This document shows, in pieces, positions 42,002 to 49,808 of a stretch of DNA of 54,197 nucleotides. How positions within the stretch are numbered: the first letter of the stretch is position 1; each line of letters begins with the position of its first letter. The translations under genes were made by a program, and so were the position numbers. Source of the stretch: Spirochaetales bacterium (GTDB lineage Bacteria > Spirochaetota > Spirochaetia > DSM-2461); assembly GCA_028533045.1 (NCBI GenBank), contig JAQQAP010000030.1, positions 1 through 54,197 on the forward strand, written 5' to 3'. The notes below the pieces were generated by a model. The model had not been told where the DNA came from, did not search any database, and saw only the letters and a program-made list of their open reading frames with translations.

Positions 42002-43629
42002 TAGCCGTCGGACATGGCCCGGTTAATATCTTTTTTGCTTAATTCGCTGTAAACATAACCCCGGGTCTTGAGACGGTTTTTGATTTCCTGGGGGAAGGGA
42101 ATCATGCGCCAGAAAATCTCCCGCACTTCCCGGTTAAGCTTCTGCATGGCCTCACTCTCTTTCGTCACCCAGAGAAAATAGTCGTCCTGGAAGCGGGCCT
42201 TTACATCACCGCGCATTTTATTTCCCGAAAACCACTGGTAGTAGTGGCCGGTTAAGCCCTCTTCCATCCAGTAGTGGGAGGATTTTTCCTTGGCCACTTC
42301 CCAACGGAGGGCGGCCAGGGCATAGATAACGGCAATTTTAAGATCCTTGGGGAACATGGGAATGACAATCCGCCCCCGGCTGGTACTTCTGTTGTAACGT
42401 TCGAAGGGCTCCCAGCAGATACCCTTGTCCCCAAAGCAGGGAACAAGTATGGTGTGGGGCACGATCCTGTTGCTCTGCTGTCGGAAAGTCCGGCGGAAGA
42501 GTCCCGGGTCTACCTTTTCCACTTCATCCATGATGGTAATCACATTTTCCTTGGTACCCACAAGCTGGACGCTGGAGTAGAAGTAGCTTTTCATAAGGAA
42601 GGGGAAGTGGTTTCCCTGCTTGCCTACGCAGAGCTTATGGGCTTGGCGGAGGCTATCCACTTCGGTGGCCAGAGCGTTTTTATCAATCTCAGCGACTCCG
42701 CCGCCTAAATCGTCAATTTTTCTTTTGAGAATATCCAGATCTTTGGAGGAATCATTCAGTTTGGCATAGTTTACACTGATTTCCCGGTCCAGCTTACTCA
42801 GGTCTCTCATGAGTTCCTGCATTTGGTTCAGCTGGTTCTTCTGGGCCTCCGTATAGGGCGTTTCTAATTCGGTGAAGATCGAGTGGCGCCGGTGTTCAAA
42901 GACCTGTTTGATTCGGCTCTCTATGGTTTCTTCTTTCTGCTTCCGCTGGCTTTGGAGTTTTTGGAGGAACATGACGTTGGTTGAGTGGGAGCCCTTGGCC
43001 TTTTCCAGCTGGTTTTTGAGTTTTTGAGCCGATGATTGCTGGGAGAGCATCACTTCGTCCGTAGCCAGGGGATTTACGTCTCCCATACCTACTTTGAAAA
43101 TCCATTCATCCTGGTAGTGGATGGGATCGTTTATGGTACTCTTGAAAATAATCCGGGAGAGCATATCCCTCTGTTCCGGAGAAGTTGTGGTAGGAATAAG
43201 GGCTCCGTAACGCAGAGTCAGCCGTTTGGGAAGCTTAAGTTCCGGCCCCACCTTACGGGCCATAGAACGAAGGTAGTCCCAATAGTTGGTAATGAGTCTC
43301 ATGCGGAAAGTGGTCTTTTCCTGGGAATCGGCGGCTTTAAGATAGGCTGCAATATTCTTGTGAAGTAACTCTGCCGCTTCCCCTTCGCCGGCCAGAGCTA
43401 TTTTATAATAGTTGGGGTTATAGAAATATTTCTGCGGCGGCTGTTCAAACTTCTCCACCTTATCGAATTCCTCTTTGAGGATGGTTAGTTCGCTTACCTC
43501 CGAATCGGGAGCGACCTCTCCGCTCATAAGAGCATTAAAGTCCGGTACAGAGGGAGAGGGAGCCAGGCTGTCATCAAGAAGACTGGCTATATCCGGGTCA
43601 AGTTCCTGAGAAAAGTCATCTGAAGCCAT
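41998..43629 (-). CDS. large conserved protein of unknown function
   Basis: The 543-residue protein is soluble. Residues 1-65 are acidic and low in complexity (DDFSQELDPDIASLLDDSL). A central part (about 195-300) is a Gln/Lys/Glu-rich coiled coil, followed by a mixed alpha/beta C-terminal part (LVGTKENVITIMDEVEKVDPGLFRR, VIYALAALRWEVAKEKSSHYW). I recall similar spirochaete-only hypotheticals but cannot name a family or function. It has an isolated gene position and a strong leaderless promoter. The YWMEEGLTGHYYQWF segment is rich in aromatic residues. Confidence 0.7.
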   Translation of the reverse strand: MASDDFSQELDPDIASLLDDSLAPSPSVPDFNALMSGEVAPDSEVSELTILKEEFDKVEKFEQPPQKYFYNPNYYKIALAGEGEAAELLHKNIAAYLKAADSQEKTTFRMRLITNYWDYLRSMARKVGPELKLPKRLTLRYGALIPTTTSPEQRDMLSRIIFKSTINDPIHYQDEWIFKVGMGDVNPLATDEVMLSQQSSAQKLKNQLEKAKGSHSTNVMFLQKLQSQRKQKEETIESRIKQVFEHRRHSIFTELETPYTEAQKNQLNQMQELMRDLSKLDREISVNYAKLNDSSKDLDILKRKIDDLGGGVAEIDKNALATEVDSLRQAHKLCVGKQGNHFPFLMKSYFYSSVQLVGTKENVITIMDEVEKVDPGLFRRTFRQQSNRIVPHTILVPCFGDKGICWEPFERYNRSTSRGRIVIPMFPKDLKIAVIYALAALRWEVAKEKSSHYWMEEGLTGHYYQWFSGNKMRGDVKARFQDDYFLWVTKESEAMQKLNREVREIFWRMIPFPQEIKNRLKTRGYVYSELSKKDINRAMSDGY

Positions 43630-43635
43630 ACCATC

Positions 43636-43663
43636 AGTATAATCATAAAAGGGGGAGAGTCAA
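43636..43663 (-). promoter_or_regulatory. promoter of the 543-residue protein gene, predicted leaderless
   Basis: On the minus strand TTGACT (complement of 43658-43663) and TATACT (complement of 43636-43641) are 16 bp apart. The -10 box ends 6 nt before the ATG at 43629. Confidence 0.65.
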
Positions 43664-43753
43664 TAATGGGAGGGGGCAAGAAAAGGGCAAAAAGTATTTG
43701 CATTTTTGAAGAGAAAAAGGTAATAATAAATTAGGTTGATAAGGAGTTTATTG

Positions 43754-44020
43754 ATGGAACGTTCTATTTTTTATGTCACAATCCGGGAGAATTATGAAGA
43801 GAGCCTTAAGGAATTTTTTCCCTATCTGGCTCCTGAATACAAAAATATCGCCAGGAATTTCAAGAAAGACAAAAAATACCCCGTCCTTTCAGTGGAAAGC
43901 GTAACTTTGGTTGGTGAAAATGACACCAATGTGGACTCCGCCCGCTTCCTGGTACCTACGGAAAACGGAAACTTCCTCTGGGTTCTTTCGGAAATCTTCG
44001 TTTTTGCCGGAGCTGAGTGA
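43754..44020 (+). CDS. small conserved hypothetical protein
   Basis: The 88-residue protein starts at 43754, 7 nt after AAGGAG. It has no signal peptide or membrane segment and no motif I recognise. It is the first gene of a run of five overlapping genes (to 46145) and overlaps the GTG start of the NusG-domain gene by 4 bp, so it may belong with that membrane system. Confidence 0.65.
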   Translation: MERSIFYVTIRENYEESLKEFFPYLAPEYKNIARNFKKDKKYPVLSVESVTLVGENDTNVDSARFLVPTENGNFLWVLSEIFVFAGAE

Positions 44021-44379
44021 TTAAGCCCGTAGACATAGGGCTGATTCTTCTTGGCATCCTTCTCGTCATTCTCAGTTTTATTCTCATCTCCCGGGGAGGG
44101 GATCCCTCTCTCGTTCGCATAGACTGGGGAGATAAAACCCTGGTTTATCCCCTGGACGAAGAGGAAACTCTGCTTTTTGAGAACGAATTGGGACGGAATG
44201 TGGTCTATATCAACGGGGAAGGTTCGGTAACAATCATCGAGGCCGACTGCGAAGACCAGCTTTGCATGACCATGGGGCCTATTACGCGGACCGGCCAGTA
44301 CATGGCCTGTTTGCCCCACCGCCTTTTTGTCACCATTACCGGAGAGGAGGACGAGCTTGTCGATACAGAAAGCTGGTAG
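44017..44379 (+). CDS. NusG domain II-containing membrane protein
   Basis: The 120-residue protein has one N-terminal membrane helix (VDIGLILLGILLVILSFILIS) and a NusG_II-type domain with the conserved Cys pattern EADCEDQLCMTMG and ACLPHRLFV. In many bacteria this small protein sits beside a Gx transporter (PF07456) and flavin-related genes, suggesting a redox or cofactor role at the membrane. GTG start at 44017 overlaps the preceding stop. Confidence 0.82.
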   Translation: MIKPVDIGLILLGILLVILSFILISRGGDPSLVRIDWGDKTLVYPLDEEETLLFENELGRNVVYINGEGSVTIIEADCEDQLCMTMGPITRTGQYMACLPHRLFVTITGEEDELVDTESW

Positions 44380-44917
44380 ATTCAGGCTGACTTCGGAACG
44401 GAAAGATCTCATCGCTTTTTTAGCCGGTCTCTCCCTGTTTCTCTCTCTGGTGGAGTACTTAATTCCCAAACCGGTTCCCTTTTTGCGTCTGGGACTGGCT
44501 AATATACCCCTCCTGATGGGCCTTCTTCTTTTAAATCCCCTTGAGTTAGTCCTTCTGGCGCTTCTTAAATCCCTGGGACAAGCCCTTGTGGGAGGAACCC
44601 TTCTCTCCTATGTTTTTCTTTTTTCCCTGGCCGGGACTTTTTCTTCCGTTTTCATAATGGGGGGAATAAAAAAGCTGGCCGGGAAACATGTCTCTCTCAT
44701 AGGATTGGGAACGGCGGGGGCTCTGGCCAGCAACATAAGCCAGTTGCTTCTGGGAATCTTCTTTCTCTTTGGTCCCGAATCGATTATGCTGGCCCCTCTT
44801 TTTCTCATAACCGGACTGGTTAGCGGTTCCCTTTTGGGCGGGCTGACCCAGTACTTCATCTCACGTTCCCGCTGGTATCGTATGGTGTCTGTCGATACCA
44901 AAGAAGGTACACCGTGA
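44357..44917 (+). CDS. Gx transporter family protein (PF07456)
   Basis: The TTG at 44357 is 6 nt after GAGGAGG and gives 186 residues. Five or six membrane helices and the motif FLRLGLANIPLLMGLLLLNP mark the family once called heptaprenyl diphosphate synthase component I, now seen as an ECF-S-like transporter. It overlaps the NusG-domain gene by 23 bp and the following gene by 4 bp. Cargo is unknown. Confidence 0.82.
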   Translation: MSIQKAGRFRLTSERKDLIAFLAGLSLFLSLVEYLIPKPVPFLRLGLANIPLLMGLLLLNPLELVLLALLKSLGQALVGGTLLSYVFLFSLAGTFSSVFIMGGIKKLAGKHVSLIGLGTAGALASNISQLLLGIFFLFGPESIMLAPLFLITGLVSGSLLGGLTQYFISRSRWYRMVSVDTKEGTP

Positions 44918-45525
44918 AGGATAGGCTGGCCCGTTTTACAGGACTCCATTACCGTTTTTTTACGGCCCTCTCCGTTACTATTCCCTTCCTGCTCATCCAT
45001 AGCCTTCCTGTTAAGGGAGCTCTTTTTCTTCTTCTCTACCTGCTTCTGCCCCTTTCGGGCAAAAGAATCCGCTTCCTTACGGGGGGGCTTCTTTTTGCGT
45101 CGGTTCTCTTTTTTCAGCTCCTTTCCCCTCGGGGAGAAGTTCTTTGGGAAGGAGGACCTTTCCTGCTAACAAAGGGGGCTCTGGAGGAGGGGCTTCTAAG
45201 GGGAATGACCCTTTTGGGACTGGTGAACCTTTCCCTTATCTCTATTCGTCCCGGTATAAAGCTCCCCGGAGAGGGAGGAGCCTTGCTGGCGCGCACCCTT
45301 TTTTACTTTGGTCAGTTCATGGATATGCGGGACCGAATTAAAGGGAAGATTGCCGCAAAAGGCCTGGCGGGAGAGATGGATCTTATAATGGAAGAAGTCT
45401 ATGCCTCTGGTCATGAAGCGGAAGGGGAGAGCGATTTTGACCGGAAGGGGAAGCTCTACTTATTGACCCTTTCTCTCCTGTTCTGGGGAGGCTTCATTTG
45501 GGAAAGACTGATTTGCCCAAGCTGA
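44914..45525 (+). CDS. CbiQ/EcfT-like membrane protein
   Basis: The 203-residue protein has five or so membrane helices and, between helices, KGALEEGLLRGMTLLGLVNLSLI followed by MRDRIKGKIAAKGL, which resembles the coupling region of EcfT proteins (where an ARG-type motif contacts the ATPase). It follows an S-component-like gene with an ATGA-type overlap, so the pair may form a transporter that borrows its ATPases from elsewhere. The assignment is by pattern only. Confidence 0.55.
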   Translation: MKDRLARFTGLHYRFFTALSVTIPFLLIHSLPVKGALFLLLYLLLPLSGKRIRFLTGGLLFASVLFFQLLSPRGEVLWEGGPFLLTKGALEEGLLRGMTLLGLVNLSLISIRPGIKLPGEGGALLARTLFYFGQFMDMRDRIKGKIAAKGLAGEMDLIMEEVYASGHEAEGESDFDRKGKLYLLTLSLLFWGGFIWERLICPS

Positions 45526-46145
45526 TTAGCTACGAGGACTCCCGCCTTTTGGTGGCCCTCAAACCATCCGGGCTGCTCTCCGTACCCGGTCGGGGGCCGG
45601 ATAAGCAGGACTGCCTCATTAGCCGTGTCCAGGCCGATTACCCGGAAGCCCTGGTGGTACATCGTCTGGACCAGGGGACATCGGGACTGGTTTTATTTGC
45701 CCGGGACAAGGAGTGCCAGCGCCTCTTGGGCAGGCAGTTTGAAGAGAAACGGGTAAGAAAGGAGTATGAAGCTCTTCTTTTAGGCAAACTAGCGAAGAGA
45801 GAGGGACTGGTGGAGTACTTCCAGCGCCTGGACCCGGATAATCGGCCTCATCAGATAATCGACCCCCTTCAAGGAAAGTCGGGTATTACCGAATGGAAAG
45901 TGCTGGAAGAAAATCAGAAGGGGAGCGGCCCCCTTAGCCGGGTACGATTTTTCCCCCGTACCGGCCGGACCCATCAGCTGCGGCTCCATGCCCGGGAGTT
46001 GGGCGCCCCCATAGCCGGGGATGCCCTTTACGGGCAGGGAGTGAACGAGGAATTTCCCCGTCTTATGCTCCATGCCGCTTTTATAGAGTTTATCCATCCC
46101 GGGACGGGGGAGAGAGTTACTTTTAGTTCTGAGGTCCCTTTCTAG
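45498..46145 (+). CDS. RluA-family pseudouridine synthase
   Basis: The 215-residue protein has the catalytic motif VVHRLDQGTSGLVLFAR (Asp nucleophile) and the family's RTGRTHQLRLHARELGAPIAGDALYG. It lacks an N-terminal S4 domain, like the shorter RluA/TruC types. The exact RNA target is not readable. The TTG start at 45498 follows GGAGG by 6 nt and lies within the preceding gene. It overlaps era by 4 bp, tail to tail. Confidence 0.92.
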   Translation: MGKTDLPKLISYEDSRLLVALKPSGLLSVPGRGPDKQDCLISRVQADYPEALVVHRLDQGTSGLVLFARDKECQRLLGRQFEEKRVRKEYEALLLGKLAKREGLVEYFQRLDPDNRPHQIIDPLQGKSGITEWKVLEENQKGSGPLSRVRFFPRTGRTHQLRLHARELGAPIAGDALYGQGVNEEFPRLMLHAAFIEFIHPGTGERVTFSSEVPF

Positions 46146-47020
46146 GTGAACATACCCTTAATCAGGTAGTCCTTCTTGCGCCATTTGGGGTTGACCTTAA
46201 CTCGAAGGTCCAGGCTGATTTTATAGTCAAAAAGCTTCTTTAATTCCTTAAGGGCGTCTATGCGGATAGCCTTAATCACCTGGCCCCCTTTCCCAATCAC
46301 AATGCCCTTCTGGCTTTCCCGCTCCACCGTAAGAAAGGCGCGAACCCAAAGTTCCTTGCCGTCGTTGCGCCACTCCATATCGGACATTTCCACGTAGAGA
46401 CAGTGGGGAATCTCCTCGCTGGTGCGGGCAATGGCCTTCTCCCGGATAACTTCGGCAATGCGGAATTCCGGGGTTTGGTCCGTGTAGTAGCCCTCCGGGT
46501 ACATGGCAGGGCCTTCGGGGGAGGCGTCGAGGAGGGCTTTTTTTAGCTCTTCCAGGCCTGTTTTTTCCGTGGCGGAAATTTCATAAACCCGTTCCAGATT
46601 GGCATTGAGCCGCAGGAAGGCCCGCAGTTCGTTCCGGTGTTCATTGGGGGAGTCGCATTTATTCAGAGCCAGTACAACCGGTTTTTTTTCCTTGTGCAAA
46701 AGGGCGATGATCTCTTCCTCTTCCTTACCCAGGGGGCGAGTGGCGTCAACCACATAAAGAAGAACCTCCGACTCTTCCAGGGCGGAGTAGACAATATCGG
46801 TAAGGTGTTGATTAAACTTTCTCTCCGAATTGTGGTATCCCGGAGTGTCGATAAATACGAGCTGTCCCTCCTCTTCATTAAGAATACCGCGAACCTTGTT
46901 TCTTGTGGTTTGAGGTACGGGAGAGGTAATGGAGACTTTTTCGCCGCAAAGGGCGTTTAACAGGGTCGATTTACCGGCTGAGGGCCGTCCGACTATGGCT
47001 ACGAAGGCTGATTTCATCAT
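46142..47020 (-). CDS. era: GTPase Era
   Basis: The 292-residue protein has the GTPase motifs GRPSAGKST (G1), DTPG (G3) and NKCD (G4) and a C-terminal KH domain (KGIVIGKGGQVIKAI, RVKVNPKWRK). Era binds the 3' end of 16S rRNA during 30S assembly. It starts ATGATG with no ribosome site; a promoter ends 6 nt upstream, so the transcript should be leaderless. Confidence 0.96.
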   Translation of the reverse strand: MMKSAFVAIVGRPSAGKSTLLNALCGEKVSITSPVPQTTRNKVRGILNEEEGQLVFIDTPGYHNSERKFNQHLTDIVYSALEESEVLLYVVDATRPLGKEEEEIIALLHKEKKPVVLALNKCDSPNEHRNELRAFLRLNANLERVYEISATEKTGLEELKKALLDASPEGPAMYPEGYYTDQTPEFRIAEVIREKAIARTSEEIPHCLYVEMSDMEWRNDGKELWVRAFLTVERESQKGIVIGKGGQVIKAIRIDALKELKKLFDYKISLDLRVKVNPKWRKKDYLIKGMFT

Positions 47021-47026
47021 GGATTC

Positions 47027-47055
47027 AGTTTAGACGATGGGGGGGAGAAAAGCAA
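47027..47055 (-). promoter_or_regulatory. probable promoter of era, predicted leaderless
   Basis: On the minus strand TTGCTT (complement of 47050-47055) and TAAACT (complement of 47027-47032) are 17 bp apart, ending 6 nt before the ATG at 47020. Confidence 0.4.
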
Positions 47056-47081
47056 TGGGAGAGGAAATAGGGATTTCACCG

Positions 47082-47110
47082 GTGACAGGAATGGGAAAAG
47101 AGGATATAAT
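47082..47110 (+). promoter_or_regulatory. promoter of parA-parB, predicted leaderless
   Basis: GTGACA (47082-47087), a 17-bp spacer and a consensus TATAAT (47105-47110) end 8 nt before the ATG at 47119. A GTG codon at 47113 is too close to the -10 box to be transcribed, which fixes the start. Confidence 0.7.
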
Positions 47111-47118
47111 TCGTGACC

Positions 47119-47889
47119 ATGGGAAATGTTGTTGTTTTTGCCAATCAGAAAGGAGGCGTAGGGAAGACTACGTCCGTTTGTAATATCGGTGCTTACCTGG
47201 CACGGGCGGGGAAGAAGGTGCTTTTGGTGGATTTTGATCCCCAGGGGAATCTGACAAGCAGTGTGGGGCATGATGCCAAGCAGGAAGGTATCTACGAGGT
47301 GATTACGGGCCAGAAGTCTCTTGACGAGGCGACTCTGGAGACACCGGTGGAGAATCTTTTTCTTGTTTCCTCTAATTTGCATCTCTCCGGGGCTACGGTG
47401 GAGTTAGCCGATGTGGACGGCTGGGAGACCTACCTTAAGAAGGCCCTTGATCCGGCCAAAAAGATTTACGACTATATTCTGATAGATTGTCCTCCTTCTC
47501 TGGGGGTTTTGACGATTAATGGTTTTGTCGCTTCCGACTATGTTATGATTCCGCTCCAGTGTGAGTTCTTTGCTTTGGAAGGGTTCTTTAATATGCTTTT
47601 TCAGACGGTTAAGCGAATCCAGAAGGGTTACAACAAGTCTCTTAAAATCGGGGGGATTTTCTTTACCATGTACGATTCCCGTACCCGTCTGGCCAACGAG
47701 GTTATTTCCCAGGTCAAGGCGACTTTTAAATCCCATCCGGAGATCATCTTCAAAACGGTGATTCCCCGGAATATCCGATTGTCCGAGGCTCCTTCCCATG
47801 GTGTTCCCGTTTGCGAATACGACGCAAGCTGTGTGGGGGCAAAAAGTTATGAAAAGTTAGCAAAAGAGGTACTGGATCGTGTCAACTAA
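47119..47889 (+). CDS. parA: chromosome-partitioning ATPase ParA/Soj
   Basis: The 256-residue protein starts MGNVVVFANQKGGVGKTT, with the deviant Walker A motif KGGVGKTT, then LVDFDPQGNLTSS and the Walker B region DYILIDCPPSLG. With ParB it positions chromosome origins. The ATG at 47119 is chosen over an upstream GTG because of the promoter position. It overlaps parB by 11 bp. Confidence 0.95.
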   Translation: MGNVVVFANQKGGVGKTTSVCNIGAYLARAGKKVLLVDFDPQGNLTSSVGHDAKQEGIYEVITGQKSLDEATLETPVENLFLVSSNLHLSGATVELADVDGWETYLKKALDPAKKIYDYILIDCPPSLGVLTINGFVASDYVMIPLQCEFFALEGFFNMLFQTVKRIQKGYNKSLKIGGIFFTMYDSRTRLANEVISQVKATFKSHPEIIFKTVIPRNIRLSEAPSHGVPVCEYDASCVGAKSYEKLAKEVLDRVN

Positions 47890-48793
47890 GAAATCCGCTT
47901 TGGGTAAAGGCCTGGGGGCTCTTCTCCAGGATGAAGATTTTGATGTTTTAAACGGGGGCGATACGTCCGCTTCCCAGGGGGCCGGTGTTCGTGAGATCGC
48001 TCTGGGCGAGATTACCGCCAATCCCCACCAGCCCCGTAAGCATTTTAACGAGGATTCCCTGCGGGAACTGGCCGATTCCATCAAGACCCAGGGGGTTATT
48101 TCTCCCCTTATTGTGGCCCCCAAAGCCGTGGGCGGTTACGAAATTATCGCCGGGGAGAGACGGTTCCGGGCTTCCGGGATTGCCGGGCTTGAGCAGGTTC
48201 CCGTAATTGTTCGGGAGGACCTAAGCGAAGAGAATAAACTGGGCATTGCCCTTATAGAGAATATCCAGCGGGAAGATTTGACCGCCATAGAAGAGGCCAA
48301 AGCCTATCGTGAGATGATGGAAGCCCTGGACCTGACCCAGCAGGAAGTGGCCGAATTGGTTGGGAAAAAGCGGGCCACCGTGGCGAATAGTCTGCGTCTT
48401 TTGAACCTTTCTGTGGAAATGCAGGATGCGGTGGATGCCGGCGATATTACAGCCGGTCATGCCCGTTCTATTCTGTCCGTTGTGAATCCGGCGGATCAGA
48501 CTCTGCTTTTTAACCGGATTAAAGAGAACGGCTACAGTGTGCGTGAGGCGGAAAGACAGGCGGGCGAGCTGAATAAGGGGCTTAAGTCGACCGGCGAGAA
48601 GGCTGACGGCGGATCTTCTTCTGCGGGAAAAGATCCCCATATGCTCCATATTGAACAGCGCTTTATTGACCACTTTGGGACAAAAGTTCAGCTTAAAGGC
48701 TCCTTGAAGAAGGGGAAGATAGAGATTGATTATTACTCCTCCGATGACCTGGATCGTATTCTCGAGGTCCTTAAGAGCGAGGATGAGCTTTAA
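47879..48793 (+). CDS. parB: chromosome-partitioning protein ParB
   Basis: The 304-residue protein has the N-terminal CTPase/ParB-box region (NPHQPRKHF, GYEIIAGERRFRA), a central helix-turn-helix (LTQQEVAELVGKKRATVANSLRLL, ITAGHARSIL) and a C-terminal dimer domain (IEQRFIDHFGTKVQL). It loads on parS sites and works with ParA. GTG start at 47879. I found no full parS palindrome in the window. Confidence 0.95.
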   Translation: MSTKKSALGKGLGALLQDEDFDVLNGGDTSASQGAGVREIALGEITANPHQPRKHFNEDSLRELADSIKTQGVISPLIVAPKAVGGYEIIAGERRFRASGIAGLEQVPVIVREDLSEENKLGIALIENIQREDLTAIEEAKAYREMMEALDLTQQEVAELVGKKRATVANSLRLLNLSVEMQDAVDAGDITAGHARSILSVVNPADQTLLFNRIKENGYSVREAERQAGELNKGLKSTGEKADGGSSSAGKDPHMLHIEQRFIDHFGTKVQLKGSLKKGKIEIDYYSSDDLDRILEVLKSEDEL

Positions 48794-48833
48794 GTTTCCC
48801 AAAAAATAATTATTCATTTTAGCCTCCTTTTCC

Positions 48834-48861
48834 TTGATTAATACCTGAGTTGTTGTATATT
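48834..48861 (+). promoter_or_regulatory. promoter of the HU/DUF4469 gene
   Basis: TTGATT (48834-48839) and TATATT (48856-48861) are 16 bp apart, leaving a leader of about 28 nt with a GAGG ribosome site. Confidence 0.45.
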
Positions 48862-48895
48862 GATACCAACGTGATCCCGGAAAAAGAGGTTGGTT

Positions 48896-49600
48896 ATGTT
48901 TAGTATCAAATATTACCTCACCGATAACCCTTTTAATTCACCGGGGGAGGAACGTCTTGTGGCCAGGGTCAAAAAGGATGGTATCCTGGATCAGGAAGAC
49001 TTGATTGAGGCCATGATCAAGAAGAGAGCCCTCTTCCCTCGCCAGGTTCTTATGGGGGTGTTCTCCCTTATGAGGGAAACCATCATGGAACAGATTTTGG
49101 ACGGCAATTCGGTATACACCGATATTTTTCGAGTCGATACGAGTATAAAGGGTGATTTTACTAATCACGACGATAGGTTTGACCGGGACAAACACAAGGT
49201 TGCCGTTAACTTTAAAGCGGCCCTGGATTTTCAAAAAGACGTACGAAAAAGGGCAAAGTTGAAAAAAATCAAGAACTATCGTAACAGTCCTAATCCCGTT
49301 ATAATGGAGATTTATCGCTTTAAGGAAAAGTCTTTTGGAAAAGAAATGTCTCCGGGAGATTTAGTAGAGCTTCGTGGTCATGATTTAAAGCATGATAAGG
49401 GAGTGGCTGAATTCTTCCTGTCCGATGGGGACAATCGATATCCTATGGAAGTGGTTCGGGAATATGAGAAAACGGTTCTATGCTACATTCCTACCGATAT
49501 ATTGCCCGGTTCATACCGAATGTTAGTTGCCCGTGATGAGCCTTTATACCGAATCGTTGGTGAATACCCGGAAACGGTTCTGATTTCCCAGGCTGAATAA
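48896..49600 (+). CDS. HU-like DNA-binding domain plus DUF4469 protein
   Basis: The 234-residue protein starts at 48896 with GAGG 6 nt upstream. The N-terminal half resembles the HU-DNA_bdg domain seen in Bacteroidetes (KYYLTDNPFNSPGEERLVARV, ILDGNSVYTDIFRVDTSIKGDF), and the C-terminal part resembles the Ig-like DUF4469 domain (GDLVELRGHDLKHDKGVAEFFLSD). It probably binds DNA, but its role is unknown. It is the last core-like gene before the integron region. Confidence 0.75.
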   Translation: MFSIKYYLTDNPFNSPGEERLVARVKKDGILDQEDLIEAMIKKRALFPRQVLMGVFSLMRETIMEQILDGNSVYTDIFRVDTSIKGDFTNHDDRFDRDKHKVAVNFKAALDFQKDVRKRAKLKKIKNYRNSPNPVIMEIYRFKEKSFGKEMSPGDLVELRGHDLKHDKGVAEFFLSDGDNRYPMEVVREYEKTVLCYIPTDILPGSYRMLVARDEPLYRIVGEYPETVLISQAE

Positions 49601-49609
49601 TTCCATTTT

Positions 49610-49651
49610 ATAGACTAATAAATCTCATTATATAGACTAATCAATTAGACT
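49610..49651. repeat. TAGACT short repeats
   Basis: TAGACT occurs at 49611, 49633 and 49646. The first two are within a 10-bp direct repeat ATAGACTAAT, 22 bp apart. They mark the AT-rich left edge of the integron region; meaning unknown. Confidence 0.4.
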
Positions 49652-49675
49652 TTATAGGCTATAAAAGCGCTCTTA

Positions 49676-49706
49676 AAGCTCGACACCGCAACCGTTTGTC
49701 GGGCTT
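49676..49706 (+). terminator. hairpin downstream of the HU/DUF4469 gene
   Basis: AAGCTCGACA (49676-49685) pairs with TGTCGGGCTT (49697-49706), with one G-T pair, around an 11-base loop. It follows the gene stop by 75 bp. There is only a weak T-tract, so termination is possible but not certain. Confidence 0.45.
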
Positions 49707-49771
49707 CTGGGGGCTAATTCATTACGAGAAAAAGGCTTTGTTAGCTAGTTATAAGTTGAAATAATTAGGCG

Positions 49772-49808
49772 ATTCATTATAACTCCTGTTTGAGGAGTTA
49801 TAATGAAT
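49772..49808 (-). terminator. 16-bp hairpin at the end of the recombinase gene
   Basis: ATTCATTATAACTCCT (49772-49787) and its exact complement (49793-49808) surround the loop GTTTG. It abuts the recombinase stop codon. It may terminate the recombinase transcript or mark the left boundary of the element. Confidence 0.55.
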
